From JBIYSM02 sp044759095 (lineage in GTDB: Bacteria; Bacillota; Bacilli; Brevibacillales; Brevibacillaceae): 56,155 bases of DNA. Location of the stretch: positions 1-56,155 of the forward strand of contig NZ_JBIYSM020000028.1 of NCBI RefSeq assembly GCF_044759095.2, read 5' to 3'. This document shows, piece after piece, positions 1 to 7,435 of the stretch; positions within the stretch are counted from its first letter, which is position 1, and each line of letters starts with the position of its first letter. The notes under the pieces are model-generated. The model searched no databases, was not told the DNA's origin, and saw only the letters and a program-made list of their open reading frames with translations. The translations under genes were made by a program, and so were the position numbers.

Positions 1-200
1 CAATGTGATTATCTCCTGTCCCATGGTGACATTTTCATAGAACAGTTACACAGTGACAATATCACAGAACAATAACACTATAAATGACTGAAAGTTTAAA
101 AAAGATTAATCAAAAATATCTTGTGTTTGACGTATAGGAAAAAACGGTTTGGGAATACCTGATATCTATGAATGTCATCTTGAAATAACAGGTGGATACC

Positions 201-893
201 ATGCTTGTTTATTTGGGAAAAGTGATAGTGTTATACGGTTTGTCTGTCCTGGCGATCCGCTTGATGGGCAAGGCAGCCCTGGCTCAATTGACTCCGCACG
301 ATTTAACGGCCATCGTGTTTTTGGCAACGCTGGCGATAAGTCCAATCGCAACAGACAACTTCGGAGAAGCGGTTGCGGGGATCGTCATCGTAACGCTGAT
401 TCACATCCTGATTACCCGGCTCACCCTTTTTCGCTGGCTGAATCATTACCTGATCGGACATCCGACGCTGCTGATTAAACACGGAAAAATCATTAAATCC
501 AATTTGAGACGAAGCAGATATTCCCTGGTGGAACTGCTGGCAAGCATTCGCACAGCAGGCTATCCTGACGTGCAAGACGTGGAGTACGCTATTCTGGAAC
601 CAACAGGCGAGATCAGCATTTTACCCCGCAGAGATGTAACCCCGGTTACCCCGCGGCATCTCGATATCTCGATTGAATATCAAGGCCTCCCCATCTCCGT
701 CATCATCGAAGGGAAGATTCAGCACCAAAACCTGAAACTGATTCAAAAGGATGAGAAGTGGCTCATGAATCAATTGGAAGCGCTGGGGTATTCCCAGCTG
801 AAAAGCATCTTTTATGCCGCCGTCAGGGACACAGACCATTCGCTAACCGTTGATTTGGGGGATGGAAAGGAACTGGATTTTCAGAGTGGATAA
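201..893 (+). CDS. DUF421 family membrane protein (YetF/YcaP type)
   Basis: Predicted 230-residue integral membrane protein. Three hydrophobic segments at about residues 3-20, 34-52 and 57-77 precede a soluble C-terminal domain of about 150 residues with the family-typical 'RSRYSLVELLASIR' and 'AILEPTGEISILPR' stretches. DUF421 proteins (B. subtilis YetF, YdfR, YrbG) have this architecture; their biochemical role is poorly known and some are linked to spores. An in-frame GTG lies 9 bases upstream, but CAGGTGG five bases before the ATG at 201 makes that ATG the better start. It is the only plus-strand gene at the left edge and is followed directly by a hairpin terminator, so it is probably monocistronic. 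Confidence 0.85.
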   Translation: MLVYLGKVIVLYGLSVLAIRLMGKAALAQLTPHDLTAIVFLATLAISPIATDNFGEAVAGIVIVTLIHILITRLTLFRWLNHYLIGHPTLLIKHGKIIKSNLRRSRYSLVELLASIRTAGYPDVQDVEYAILEPTGEISILPRRDVTPVTPRHLDISIEYQGLPISVIIEGKIQHQNLKLIQKDEKWLMNQLEALGYSQLKSIFYAAVRDTDHSLTVDLGDGKELDFQSG

Positions 894-1016
894 GAAAACC
901 CACCCGGCATTAGCTATTCTCACCCCACTCGGCGGTAGCTATCGCTGAGCCGAGTGGGGTCCCTTTTTTCGCCGGGCGGGGCCCCGAACCCTTCTATTGT
1001 GGCTGTATTCGATATC
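893..1016 (-). repeat. Dispersed hairpin element, copy 1 (with nested hairpin)
   Basis: On the plus strand, GAAAACCCACCCGGC (894-908) pairs with GCCGGGCGGGG (971-981) and is followed by a conserved flank reading GGCCCCGAAC..TGTATTCGATATC to 1016. Copies with the same organisation lie at 5179-5256 and 55998-56074. In this copy the loop carries a second, complete hairpin of the same style (922-960). Read on the minus strand, the element is a conserved leader, then a GC-rich hairpin, then GGGTTTTC, so it could end minus-strand transcripts. Confidence 0.7.
921..969 (+). terminator. Rho-independent terminator of the DUF421 gene
   Basis: A perfect 12-bp stem, ACCCCACTCGGC with GCCGAGTGGGGT (922-960), is followed by CCCTTTTTTC. 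It lies 28 bases after the stop codon at 893 and sits inside the loop of hairpin element copy 1. Confidence 0.75.
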
Positions 1017-1330
1017 TAATGAAACGCAGCACCCTGTTACGGAGTGCTGCGTTTGTATCTTCGCTTGCCAGAGACAACTCGCTGGTTCTGTCACAAATGG
1101 TCGTGACCAGCGCTTCTTTTCCGTACATGGAAGATTTGGAAGCGTACACCAGGTATTCTTTTCCGGGAGTAAATGCATATCCGCAATCTCCTCCTCCCAT
1201 TCCGGTCGTAATGATGACTTGGGATTGGGATACGCCCTTCCAGGTATCTTTGACCTCAAACAGAACCGTCTTTGTGATATTCCCTCCCGGCTGTAAAACG
1301 CCAGGAGCACGCTGAACGTTGCACAGATCC
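994..1330 (-). pseudogene. Remnant of a TIMP/NTR-domain (tissue-inhibitor-of-metalloproteinase-like) secreted protein
   Basis: Minus-strand translation gives 'FEVKDTWKGVSQSQVIITT', then 'CGYAFTPGKEYLVYA' and 'ICDRTSELSLASED'. This is the core and C-terminal cysteine pattern of the bacterial NTR/TIMP-like family, which is normally a secreted or lipid-anchored protein of about 150-200 residues. The signal peptide and N-terminal Cys-X-Cys are missing: upstream the frame runs into the end of the nitronate monooxygenase gene with no start codon. The last residues (IRYRIQPQ) are encoded by the flank of hairpin element copy 1. A hairpin, AAACGCAGCAC with GTGCTGCGTTT (1020-1054), lies within it. I read it as a decayed 3' fragment. 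Confidence 0.6.
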
Positions 1331-1333
1331 GGC

Positions 1334-2419
1334 TCACAAACAGATCGACAACCCGCGGCACACCTGCGCAGTCTCCCGAACCAGCTGCTGGATCAATTCC
1401 TCCGCGCTGATGGCCCGGCTTAGCGGGGATGCTTGACCCGCCCACATGGAGAGGTAATCGCTGCGCTGTTGTTTTGCAGCTGCCTGGCGGATATCGCGGG
1501 TCAGCGCGTTTTGCACGGGATACACCGGTACGTCCTGTTCATATGGAGCGAGCGCGTCCATAAAGGCATTGCGGATGCCCCGCGCCGGCTTGCCGGAAAA
1601 GACGCGGGTAATCACCGTGCTTTCATCGGCGCTGTCCAGAATCGCATGCTTGTGCCGGACGTGAGCCGCGCTCTCTTCACAGGTGAGAAACGCCGTGCCC
1701 AGCTGTACGGCCGATGCTCCCAGGGCAAGCGCTGCGGCAATTCCCCGGCCGTCCATGATTCCCCCTGCTGCGATCACAGGAAGATTGACTGCATCTGCCA
1801 CCTGCGGGACAAGCGCCATCGTCCCGATCAGGTTGCTGGCGGCGTCGGGCAGGAACGAACCGCGGTGCCCCCCCGCTTCGCTTCCCTGCGCCACCACCAT
1901 GTCCACTCCACTTTCTTCCAATGCTTTCGCTTCCCGCACAGTCGTGGCAGTACCGATTACGACACTGCCCTGCCGCTTCAGCTCCGCCACCCACTCCGCT
2001 TCCAGTATACCGAATGTAGAGCTGAACACCGGTACTCGCTCTTCCAGTACCGCCGCCATCTGCTCTTCGAACGGTTCCGCGAATCGGGTGACCTCTGGAT
2101 CGGGGGCCAAACCCAACTCGTTCCGTATCTCGTTCAACACTCTTGCCACGTCCTGATTCGGCTGCTCCACCTCATAGGGCTCGGGGAGAAACAAATTGAC
2201 CCCGAAGGGCCGATCCGTCAGTCGGCGAATCTCCCGTATGGCAGTTCGGATCTGCTCCGCTGTCATGTAGCCCGCCCCGAGCGTTCCCAATCCGCCTGCC
2301 CGGGAAACGGCGGCTACCAGCTGCGGTGAGGTTGCCCCTCCAGCCATTCCCGCCTGGATAATCGGATAGTCAATCTGCAGTCTTTGCGATGCGATCGTTT
2401 TCGGCCACAATGAAGGCAC
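1334..2419 (-). CDS. Nitronate monooxygenase (2-nitropropane dioxygenase family)
   Basis: 361-residue FMN-dependent TIM-barrel enzyme of class I nitronate monooxygenases, which oxidise alkyl nitronates such as propionate-3-nitronate. The N-terminus carries 'YPIIQAGMAGGATSPQLVAAVSRAGGLG' split by family-typical glycines. The FMN-site signature 'GSEAGGHRG' with the catalytic-base histidine lies near residue 190, followed by 'PVIAAGGIMDG' and 'GASAVQLGTAFL' for phosphate binding. Length is typical. The start is GTG, preceded by AGGAGAGGAG. The Nudix gene ends 17 bases upstream, so the two may be co-transcribed. The last residues (CRGLSICL) abut the TIMP remnant and may be slightly non-native. 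Confidence 0.9.
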   Translation of the reverse strand: MPSLWPKTIASQRLQIDYPIIQAGMAGGATSPQLVAAVSRAGGLGTLGAGYMTAEQIRTAIREIRRLTDRPFGVNLFLPEPYEVEQPNQDVARVLNEIRNELGLAPDPEVTRFAEPFEEQMAAVLEERVPVFSSTFGILEAEWVAELKRQGSVVIGTATTVREAKALEESGVDMVVAQGSEAGGHRGSFLPDAASNLIGTMALVPQVADAVNLPVIAAGGIMDGRGIAAALALGASAVQLGTAFLTCEESAAHVRHKHAILDSADESTVITRVFSGKPARGIRNAFMDALAPYEQDVPVYPVQNALTRDIRQAAAKQQRSDYLSMWAGQASPLSRAISAEELIQQLVRETAQVCRGLSICL

Positions 2420-2436
2420 TCTCCTCTCCTGTTTCC

Positions 2437-3105
2437 CTACTTGTCTTTTCTGCCGATCAATTCGAGGAAATGCTCCAGAATACGGGCGGTTAATCCCCAG
2501 ATCACCCGATCGTCAACCTGATAAAACAAATGAGAGACTTTTCCCGTCCGCCAGGGGTAGTCCGTGCCGTTCGGAATGAGATGATAGGGATAATCCTCCC
2601 CCGGCTGTATTTTCAGTGAAGCATGGTAGACGGCAGGGCGGGTGCCCAGCAAGCGCTCGAGTGGAAGGAGAAAGAACTCCTCCACTTCGTCCGGATTGGG
2701 GCAGATGATCTCCGGTTCCCTGATCAGGCCGACAAACGAGTAAATGCACAGCTGAGACGGCATCACCAGCGTATCCAGTTCACCGAGACAATCAATCTGC
2801 TCCGGGGAGATGCCCAATTCCTCACTGGTCTCCCTTCTCGCTGCCTTCCACGGCGAGCCGTCCGACTGCTCAATTCGTCCGCCTGGGAAGCATATTTCTC
2901 CCGCCTGTCGTTTCAGGGTGCTTGCCCGCTTTTCAAACAGCACCGCCAGCCCGCTTTCCTCTGTTTGCACCAGCGGTACCAGGACGGCATACTTGGTCAG
3001 CCGTTTTTCTCCCATCAGCCCGGGCGTATGAGTTTGCAGTTTGTTCGAAATGTCAAAAAGACGGTCTGATTGATGCTGTCCCTTCTGAATGTTCCCTTTG
3101 TTCAA
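2437..3105 (-). CDS. Nudix hydrolase, CoA pyrophosphatase type (NudL/YeaB-like)
   Basis: 222-residue Nudix enzyme predicted to cleave the pyrophosphate of CoA and acyl-CoA, giving phosphopantetheine products and 3',5'-ADP. The Nudix box spans about residues 79-101, from GGRIEQSDG to 'ARRETSEELGI', with the metal-binding REXXEE core intact. The upstream 'RQAGEICFPGGR' fits the CoA-specific NuCoA signature (UPF0035). The best start is TTG at 3105 with AAGGGGAG seven bases upstream; an in-frame TTG at 3129 has no ribosome binding site. It lies between the VOC gene and nitronate monooxygenase on the same strand. Confidence 0.85.
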   Translation of the reverse strand: MNKGNIQKGQHQSDRLFDISNKLQTHTPGLMGEKRLTKYAVLVPLVQTEESGLAVLFEKRASTLKRQAGEICFPGGRIEQSDGSPWKAARRETSEELGISPEQIDCLGELDTLVMPSQLCIYSFVGLIREPEIICPNPDEVEEFFLLPLERLLGTRPAVYHASLKIQPGEDYPYHLIPNGTDYPWRTGKVSHLFYQVDDRVIWGLTARILEHFLELIGRKDK

Positions 3106-3155
3106 TCGTGTACTCCCCTTCAGTAACAAAGCTGGTCACAGGCAAAATGGATATT

Positions 3156-3533
3156 TTACTGATACCTCGAGACTTCAATCAAATTGTCGTCAGGATCGCG
3201 GAAATAGACGGATTCGATAGAACCTGTCGCTCCTGTTCTTGGCACCGGCCCTTCGATGATCTCCACTCCGCAGGATTGCAAGTGCGTGATGACGTCCGCA
3301 AGCTGCCGCTTGGAGATAAAACACAGGTCTGCCGAGCCCGGCGTCGGCTTGTGCGCTTTGGGCTCAAACTCCTTGCCTGCTTCGTGCAGGTTGATTTTTT
3401 GGCTGCCAAACTGAAGCGCCTTTCTCCCTCCGGCAAACGTGACAACCTCCATGCCCAGTACGCGGTTGTAAAATTCACAGGTGGCATCCACATTCTTTAC
3501 CGTCAATACCAAATGATCCAACCGGTCAATCAC
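3156..3533 (-). CDS. VOC-superfamily (glyoxalase/bleomycin resistance-like) protein
   Basis: About 125 residues with a paired beta-alpha-beta-beta-beta fold. The start 'LDHLVLTVKNVDATCEFYNR' carries the first metal-type histidine, and the end 'SVYFRDPDDNLIEVS' carries the canonical terminal glutamate. It resembles the small Bacillus VOC proteins annotated as virulence or glyoxalase-like; the substrate cannot be told from sequence. GGGAGG lies three bases before an in-frame TTG at 3539 but nine bases before GTG at 3533, which I take as the start. It lies 50 bases upstream of the Nudix gene, same strand. Confidence 0.85.
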   Translation of the reverse strand: MIDRLDHLVLTVKNVDATCEFYNRVLGMEVVTFAGGRKALQFGSQKINLHEAGKEFEPKAHKPTPGSADLCFISKRQLADVITHLQSCGVEIIEGPVPRTGATGSIESVYFRDPDDNLIEVSRYQ

Positions 3534-3611
3534 GGTCAATCGCCTCCCATTTCAATCGTTCTATTCTTTATCCTTCCAAATCTATCGTACCTGTATTTTC
3601 CAAATTGAGCA

Positions 3612-3646
3612 ATGAAAACGCGGAGTCTTTGGCAAAGGCTCCGCTT
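3612..3646 (-). terminator. Hairpin terminator downstream of the MFS remnant
   Basis: The stem GCGGAGTC (3620-3627) pairs with GGCTCCGC (3637-3644), with one T-G pair. On the minus strand it is followed by GTTTTC. It lies between the MFS remnant and the VOC gene. Confidence 0.6.
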
Positions 3647-3711
3647 AGATTGTCGAGAAAGTGGATGCAGTGGAAGAATCATGATTCTTCTCGTTATGGT
3701 AGTTTCTCCAT

Positions 3712-3921
3712 TTATTGCGCCGCTTCCACTCTGACTCGGCTGGTACGCACGACGAGGCTCAGTCCGATCGCCGCGGCGAAGATCACCCCGGACAGCATCA
3801 GCAGATACGCCTGCATGCTGATCCAGTCAAACATCATTCCGGTCAGCAGCAAAGCGGCCTGGGAGGTAATCCGGCGCCACATTTCCTGAAAGGCAAAGTA
3901 TCGGCCCCTGAGCCAAAACAT
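3712..3921 (-). pseudogene. C-terminal remnant of a major facilitator superfamily (MFS) transporter
   Basis: The minus strand encodes 'MFWLRGRYFAFQEMWRR', a loop resembling the RGR motif between late MFS helices. Two hydrophobic helices follow (AALLLTGMMFDWISM and 'AYLLMLSGVIFAAAIGLSLV') and then a charged tail, VRTSRVRVEAAQ, and a stop. No start, signal or further helices lie upstream in frame. A hydrophobic stretch (ILLLFADVLAQG) continues upstream in another frame, suggesting a frameshift. About 70 of the roughly 400 residues expected remain. Confidence 0.5.
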
Positions 3922-3995
3922 CGGCGAAAAGCAGCAAGATAAAAATGCGATTTACCCAAATACTGGAATGGTTCACTCCAATGAAACACATCCTT

Positions 3996-4592
3996 TCAAC
4001 CAATCAACATGACAATTCCAAAACACAACAGCGCGACGCCCACCAACCGATCCAGCCATTTCAACAACCGATGATCCATCACTTTCTTCACCGAGGATCC
4101 TCCTGCCGAAATCAGTGCCAAAAAGAAGATCGTCGAGAGAACACAGCCCAGGGAAAACAACAGCAGTTCACCCTTTCCCATCAGCGCTCCGGAAGCCATC
4201 AACGAACCGAAAACACCCGACCAGAACAGAACGGTAAGCGGATTGGTCAGCGTAATACCGACACCGTTCCAGAAACCGCCCCGTGCTTCGCTTTGATCCT
4301 GCGGCAGCGTGCGACCCGCCGTCCACAAGTGCTTTCCGCCGTAGTACATCAGTACACATGCACCGGCAAACAAGACGATTTGCCGGATTACCTCGATCTT
4401 TAGCAGCGCTGCGACGCCCAGCAGCGAGGCCAGCAGATAGAGCGCATCGACGAGGGCTACCCCCAACGTCATGCGCAAAGCGACTCGCCATCCTCCGGTG
4501 ATGGACTGTCGCAGAACCGCCAGACAGACCGGTCCTACCGACAGCTGCAAGGTCAATCCAAAGCCGAGCCCTTGCCAAAACGCAAGCCACAT
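3996..4592 (-). CDS. LysE-family amino-acid exporter
   Basis: 198-residue inner-membrane protein with about six hydrophobic helices. The family start 'GFGLTLQLSVGPVCLAVLRQ' includes the Gly-Pro pair typical of LysE/RhtB exporters, and 'GITLTNPLTVLFWSGVFG' carries the conserved Asn-Pro. LysE proteins export basic or neutral amino acids in a proton-coupled way; the substrate here is unknown. The start codon lies four bases after the stop of the Lrp-family gene, whose last codons contain the ribosome binding site (GAGGAG). This tight pairing suggests export under control of the Lrp-type regulator. Confidence 0.88.
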   Translation of the reverse strand: MWLAFWQGLGFGLTLQLSVGPVCLAVLRQSITGGWRVALRMTLGVALVDALYLLASLLGVAALLKIEVIRQIVLFAGACVLMYYGGKHLWTAGRTLPQDQSEARGGFWNGVGITLTNPLTVLFWSGVFGSLMASGALMGKGELLLFSLGCVLSTIFFLALISAGGSSVKKVMDHRLLKWLDRLVGVALLCFGIVMLIG

Positions 4593-4596
4593 TCCT

Positions 4597-5064
4597 CTAC
4601 ATCTCCTCTTTTACGGTGGAGAGCGCGATCATGGTATTGGTCTTTGCGACTCCGGCTCCGTTTTTCAACGTATGGGAAATCAGGTGTTCCAGCTCGCCAG
4701 TGTTGGCCACCGCCACCTTTAGCAGGTAGTCGTATCCGCCGGCGATGTGATGGCATTCCAGCACGCGTTTTTCCTGGAGCACCATCTCCTTGAAGCCGGT
4801 GATATGCTCTGGTTTATCCAGTTGGATGAGAATGAAGGCAACCAGCAGAATCCCGCTTTTCTCCCGGTTCAGCTTCACCGTGAAGCTCTGAATGACTCCC
4901 CCTTCTTCCAGTTTGCGAATCCGCTCTGCCACAGCCGGCACAGACAGGTGAATCTGTCTGCTGATTTCCGAGCTGGTCATCCTGCTGTTCTGCTTTAATA
5001 GTTCCATGATTTTTTGATCAAGGCCGTCCACACGTTCGCTCCTCTGCCGATCATTTTTCATCAT
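4597..5064 (-). CDS. Lrp/AsnC-family transcriptional regulator
   Basis: 155 residues. The N-terminal winged helix (residues 13-60) contains 'LDQKIMELLKQNSRMTSSEI' and recognition helix SVPAVAERIRKLEEGG. The C-terminal AsnC/RAM ligand-binding domain contains 'VLECHHIAGGYDYLLKV', the usual effector-loop region. It probably senses an amino acid and controls the LysE exporter with which it forms a two-gene operon. A promoter (TTGTCA, 16 bp, TAAAAT) lies 50-77 bases upstream and ATTAC..GTAAT half-sites surround it, suggesting autoregulation. Confidence 0.9.
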   Translation of the reverse strand: MMKNDRQRSERVDGLDQKIMELLKQNSRMTSSEISRQIHLSVPAVAERIRKLEEGGVIQSFTVKLNREKSGILLVAFILIQLDKPEHITGFKEMVLQEKRVLECHHIAGGYDYLLKVAVANTGELEHLISHTLKNGAGVAKTNTMIALSTVKEEM

Positions 5065-5113
5065 TATATCCCGGAACTTTCCAAACAGAAAGATTTATCT
5101 GATATTACGATAA

Positions 5114-5141
5114 ATTTTAAACAATAAGCGGTAATTGACAA
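5114..5141 (-). promoter_or_regulatory. Predicted sigma-A promoter of the lrp-lysE operon
   Basis: On the minus strand, TTGTCA (5136-5141) and TAAAAT (5114-5119) are separated by 16 bp. The -10 lies 50 bases before the start codon at 5064. Outer inverted half-sites ATTAC/GTAAT flank the -10 and could be an Lrp-type operator. Confidence 0.5.
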
Positions 5142-5178
5142 AAAAATTTACGGTGTCGCGTCCGTTGGTTGAATCATA

Positions 5179-5256
5179 AGAAAACCCAGCCGACTTAAGC
5201 GATCGCTGGTGTCGGCTGGGGCCCCGAACACTTCTCTAGTGGCTGTATTCGATATC
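5179..5256 (-). repeat. Dispersed hairpin element, copy 2
   Basis: CCCAGCCGAC (5185-5194) pairs perfectly with GTCGGCTGGG (5211-5220), followed by GCCCCGAACACTTCTC..GGCTGTATTCGATATC. Compared with copies 1 and 3 (CCCACCCGGC with GCCGGGCGGG), both arms have changed together while the flank is nearly unchanged. On the minus strand the hairpin is followed by GTTTTCTTA. It lies between the permease terminator and the Lrp promoter. Confidence 0.75.
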
Positions 5257-5282
5257 CCAATGTTATAACTTATCTACCAAAG

Positions 5283-5310
5283 AAGACCGCCTGCAGGACA
5301 GGCAGTCTTC
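5283..5310 (-). terminator. Terminator of the aminotransferase-YitT-permease operon
   Basis: The stem AAGACCGCCTG with CAGGCAGTCTT and a short loop starts 8 bases after the permease stop. On the minus strand it is followed by CTTTGG, so the T-run is weak. Confidence 0.55.
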
Positions 5311-5317
5311 GTTGCGA

Positions 5318-6733
5318 TCAGGCCAACCTGTCTTTTTTTTCTGCGGCATCCGCGGTCGGACGGGTCAGCCTTTTCTTGTACTTCCCGTAGTAGATCAGGC
5401 TAAGGAAGCCCAGCCACGGCACGCCGACAATCCAGGAAATGTTCCAAAATTCCTGATCAAGGCCCATGGTAATCAAGACGGCGGCGATCAGCAAAATGCC
5501 GATGATTTGCAAGACCGGGAACAAAGGAGCGCGAACCGGAAGCGCTTCTCCGCCGTCTTTCTCCCACTGCTTGCGGAAGCGAAGATGGCTGAGCAGTGTA
5601 AGCAGCCAGACATACAGCGCCCCGAACAAGGCGATCCCGAACAAGTAGTTATAGGCCAACGGGCTGAATTTGGCGATCAGGGCTGCAGTGGCAACTCCCA
5701 GGCTGGAGAGCAGCAAGGCGTTCACCGGAGTCCCGTTCTTCGACAGCTTGCCCAACGCTTCCGGCGCGTAGTCGTTTCGCGAAAGCGAGAACATCATCCG
5801 CGAGGTTAAATAGAGATTGGTATTCATGCTGGACAAAGCCGCCGTCATGACCACGAAATTCATAATGCCGGCCGCATAGGCGATGCCCACGTGGTCAAAC
5901 ACCTGAACAAACGGGCTTTGCGATATCTCTTTTGCCCCTGCGTTTATCCACGGCACCACCGCAATCATGATGCTGATCGCCAGGAAGTAGAACACGATCA
6001 GGCGGAGAACCATCGTGCGCATGGCGCGGGGAACAGCCGTGCGCGGATCTTTTGCTTCTCCCGCGGTCACCGCGATCACTTCAACGCCGACAAAACTGAA
6101 AATGGCCATCAGCACTGCCATCCAGACGCCGGAGAATCCGTTGGGCAAAAATCCGTTGTGCTTCGTAAAGTTTTCAAATCCCACGGCAGGTGTTCCGATA
6201 CCGAGTACGGTTGCCACCCCAAAAACGATAAAGACAACAATGGCAACTACTTTAATCATGGCAAACCAGTACTCGAAGCTTCCAAAATTCTCGACGGAAC
6301 GGGAGTTGACGTAAATCAGCGTCGCCCCGAACGCCAGCGTCCACACCCACACCGGTATGTCGGGGAACCAGTATGTCATATAAATGCCCACGGCTACAGC
6401 CTCGCCGCCGACAGCGATGACTTGTGCGGCCCAATAGGTCCAGCGCGTGGTAAACCCTGCCCATCCCCCCAGATACTTATCCGCGTAGACGCCGAAAGAC
6501 CCTGCGGTCGGGTGGGCTACAGCCATCTCCGATAAACTGTACATCATGACAACGGCAATAAAGGCAGCAATCACGTAACTAAGAATAACACCCGGACCGG
6601 CGTAGCTGATCGCGATCGCACTGCCCATAAACAGTCCCGTCCCGATCGCCCCGCCTAATCCAATCATGGTTAACTGGCCTTTGGTCAATCCGCGATGCAA
6701 ACCTGACTCGCGCTCCATCATGTTGTCCTTCAT
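5318..6733 (-). CDS. Amino-acid permease (APC superfamily)
   Basis: 471-residue transporter with about 12 membrane helices. The family signature 'TMIGLGGAIGTGLFMGSAIA' in the first helix (residues 22-41) forms the unwound substrate site, and 'FSFVGVEVIAVTAGEAKDP' is the helix-6 motif. This is the amino-acid transporter (AAT) subfamily of proton symporters, as in AnsP, GabP, ProY and YbxG. Closest by eye are the YtnA/YbxG-type Bacillus permeases, whose substrate is uncertain. The start has GGGGGAG five bases upstream. It is the last gene of a three-gene operon (aminotransferase, YitT, permease), suggesting that an imported amino acid is the aminotransferase substrate. Confidence 0.9.
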   Translation of the reverse strand: MKDNMMERESGLHRGLTKGQLTMIGLGGAIGTGLFMGSAIAISYAGPGVILSYVIAAFIAVVMMYSLSEMAVAHPTAGSFGVYADKYLGGWAGFTTRWTYWAAQVIAVGGEAVAVGIYMTYWFPDIPVWVWTLAFGATLIYVNSRSVENFGSFEYWFAMIKVVAIVVFIVFGVATVLGIGTPAVGFENFTKHNGFLPNGFSGVWMAVLMAIFSFVGVEVIAVTAGEAKDPRTAVPRAMRTMVLRLIVFYFLAISIMIAVVPWINAGAKEISQSPFVQVFDHVGIAYAAGIMNFVVMTAALSSMNTNLYLTSRMMFSLSRNDYAPEALGKLSKNGTPVNALLLSSLGVATAALIAKFSPLAYNYLFGIALFGALYVWLLTLLSHLRFRKQWEKDGGEALPVRAPLFPVLQIIGILLIAAVLITMGLDQEFWNISWIVGVPWLGFLSLIYYGKYKKRLTRPTADAAEKKDRLA

Positions 6734-6765
6734 CGTGTCTCCCCCATTTCAAAATTGTCTGTGTC

Positions 6766-7425
6766 TTAAGGTTTATCGTTCAAATTGATAGCGCTTACAT
6801 CTTCGGCAACACCTCCTCGCTTCCACCATTTTGTTCCCTCGGCGAAGCAGATATCCACCGCTTTTCCCGCCACGTATATCGAGAGAAGCGTGTACAACGA
6901 GTGTAGAAAATCAACGACCAGACCGGAAACGAGCACGATCAGGGCGTTCAAGAAGATCATCACTTTCCCGATCGTCAGTGTAGGCCACAGCTTGTTGATG
7001 ACGACGCTCGCGATGTCCATTCCTCCGGTTGACCCGCCAGCGATCAGGACGAGGGCAACCCCCGCTCCGCTCATGACTCCTCCCAGTATGGCACCGGCAA
7101 TCGGCTGCTGAAGTCCGGGCATGATTTCGAACAGAGACAGGAACATGGACAAGCTGAACATGCCCATTAAACTGTAGAGAACAAAGCGTCCCCCCACGTA
7201 TCGATATCCCAACAAGAAGAGGGGGACATTGAGAAGAAAGTAGATCACCCCGAGGGAGAGGGGGAGATAGTAGCCGAGCAGTACGGCAATTCCACCCAGC
7301 CCGGGTGCGGTAATGTCATTCGGCTTCATAAACAGGTAGTAGCCAATGGCCGTACAAGCCGTTCCGAACAAAATCATCCCCAACTCCACCCAAAACCGCG
7401 TCCGCTTTCCCACGATTCCCGCCAT
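6766..7425 (-). CDS. YitT-family membrane protein, short form
   Basis: 219 residues with five to six hydrophobic helices and the YitT/DUF161 signatures 'FMKPNDITAPGLGGIAVLL' and 'IAGGSTGGMDIASVVINK'. Most Bacillus YitT-family proteins are about 280-290 residues and end in a cytosolic DUF2179 domain. Here the protein stops at KWWKRGGVAEDVSAINLNDKP right after the last helix, so the DUF2179 domain is absent. The function of the family is not established. GGGGGG five bases before the ATG supports the start. It lies 10 bases after the class V aminotransferase and 32 bases before the permease. Confidence 0.85.
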   Translation of the reverse strand: MAGIVGKRTRFWVELGMILFGTACTAIGYYLFMKPNDITAPGLGGIAVLLGYYLPLSLGVIYFLLNVPLFLLGYRYVGGRFVLYSLMGMFSLSMFLSLFEIMPGLQQPIAGAILGGVMSGAGVALVLIAGGSTGGMDIASVVINKLWPTLTIGKVMIFLNALIVLVSGLVVDFLHSLYTLLSIYVAGKAVDICFAEGTKWWKRGGVAEDVSAINLNDKP

Positions 7426-7435
7426 GGTTACCCCC

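Noticed and set aside
52..66. Crp/Fnr-like inverted repeat GTGA-CAATA-TCAC near the left edge
   Set aside because: Spacer is five rather than the usual six bases and outer bases do not match; too weak, and the nearby gene has no known link to such a regulator.
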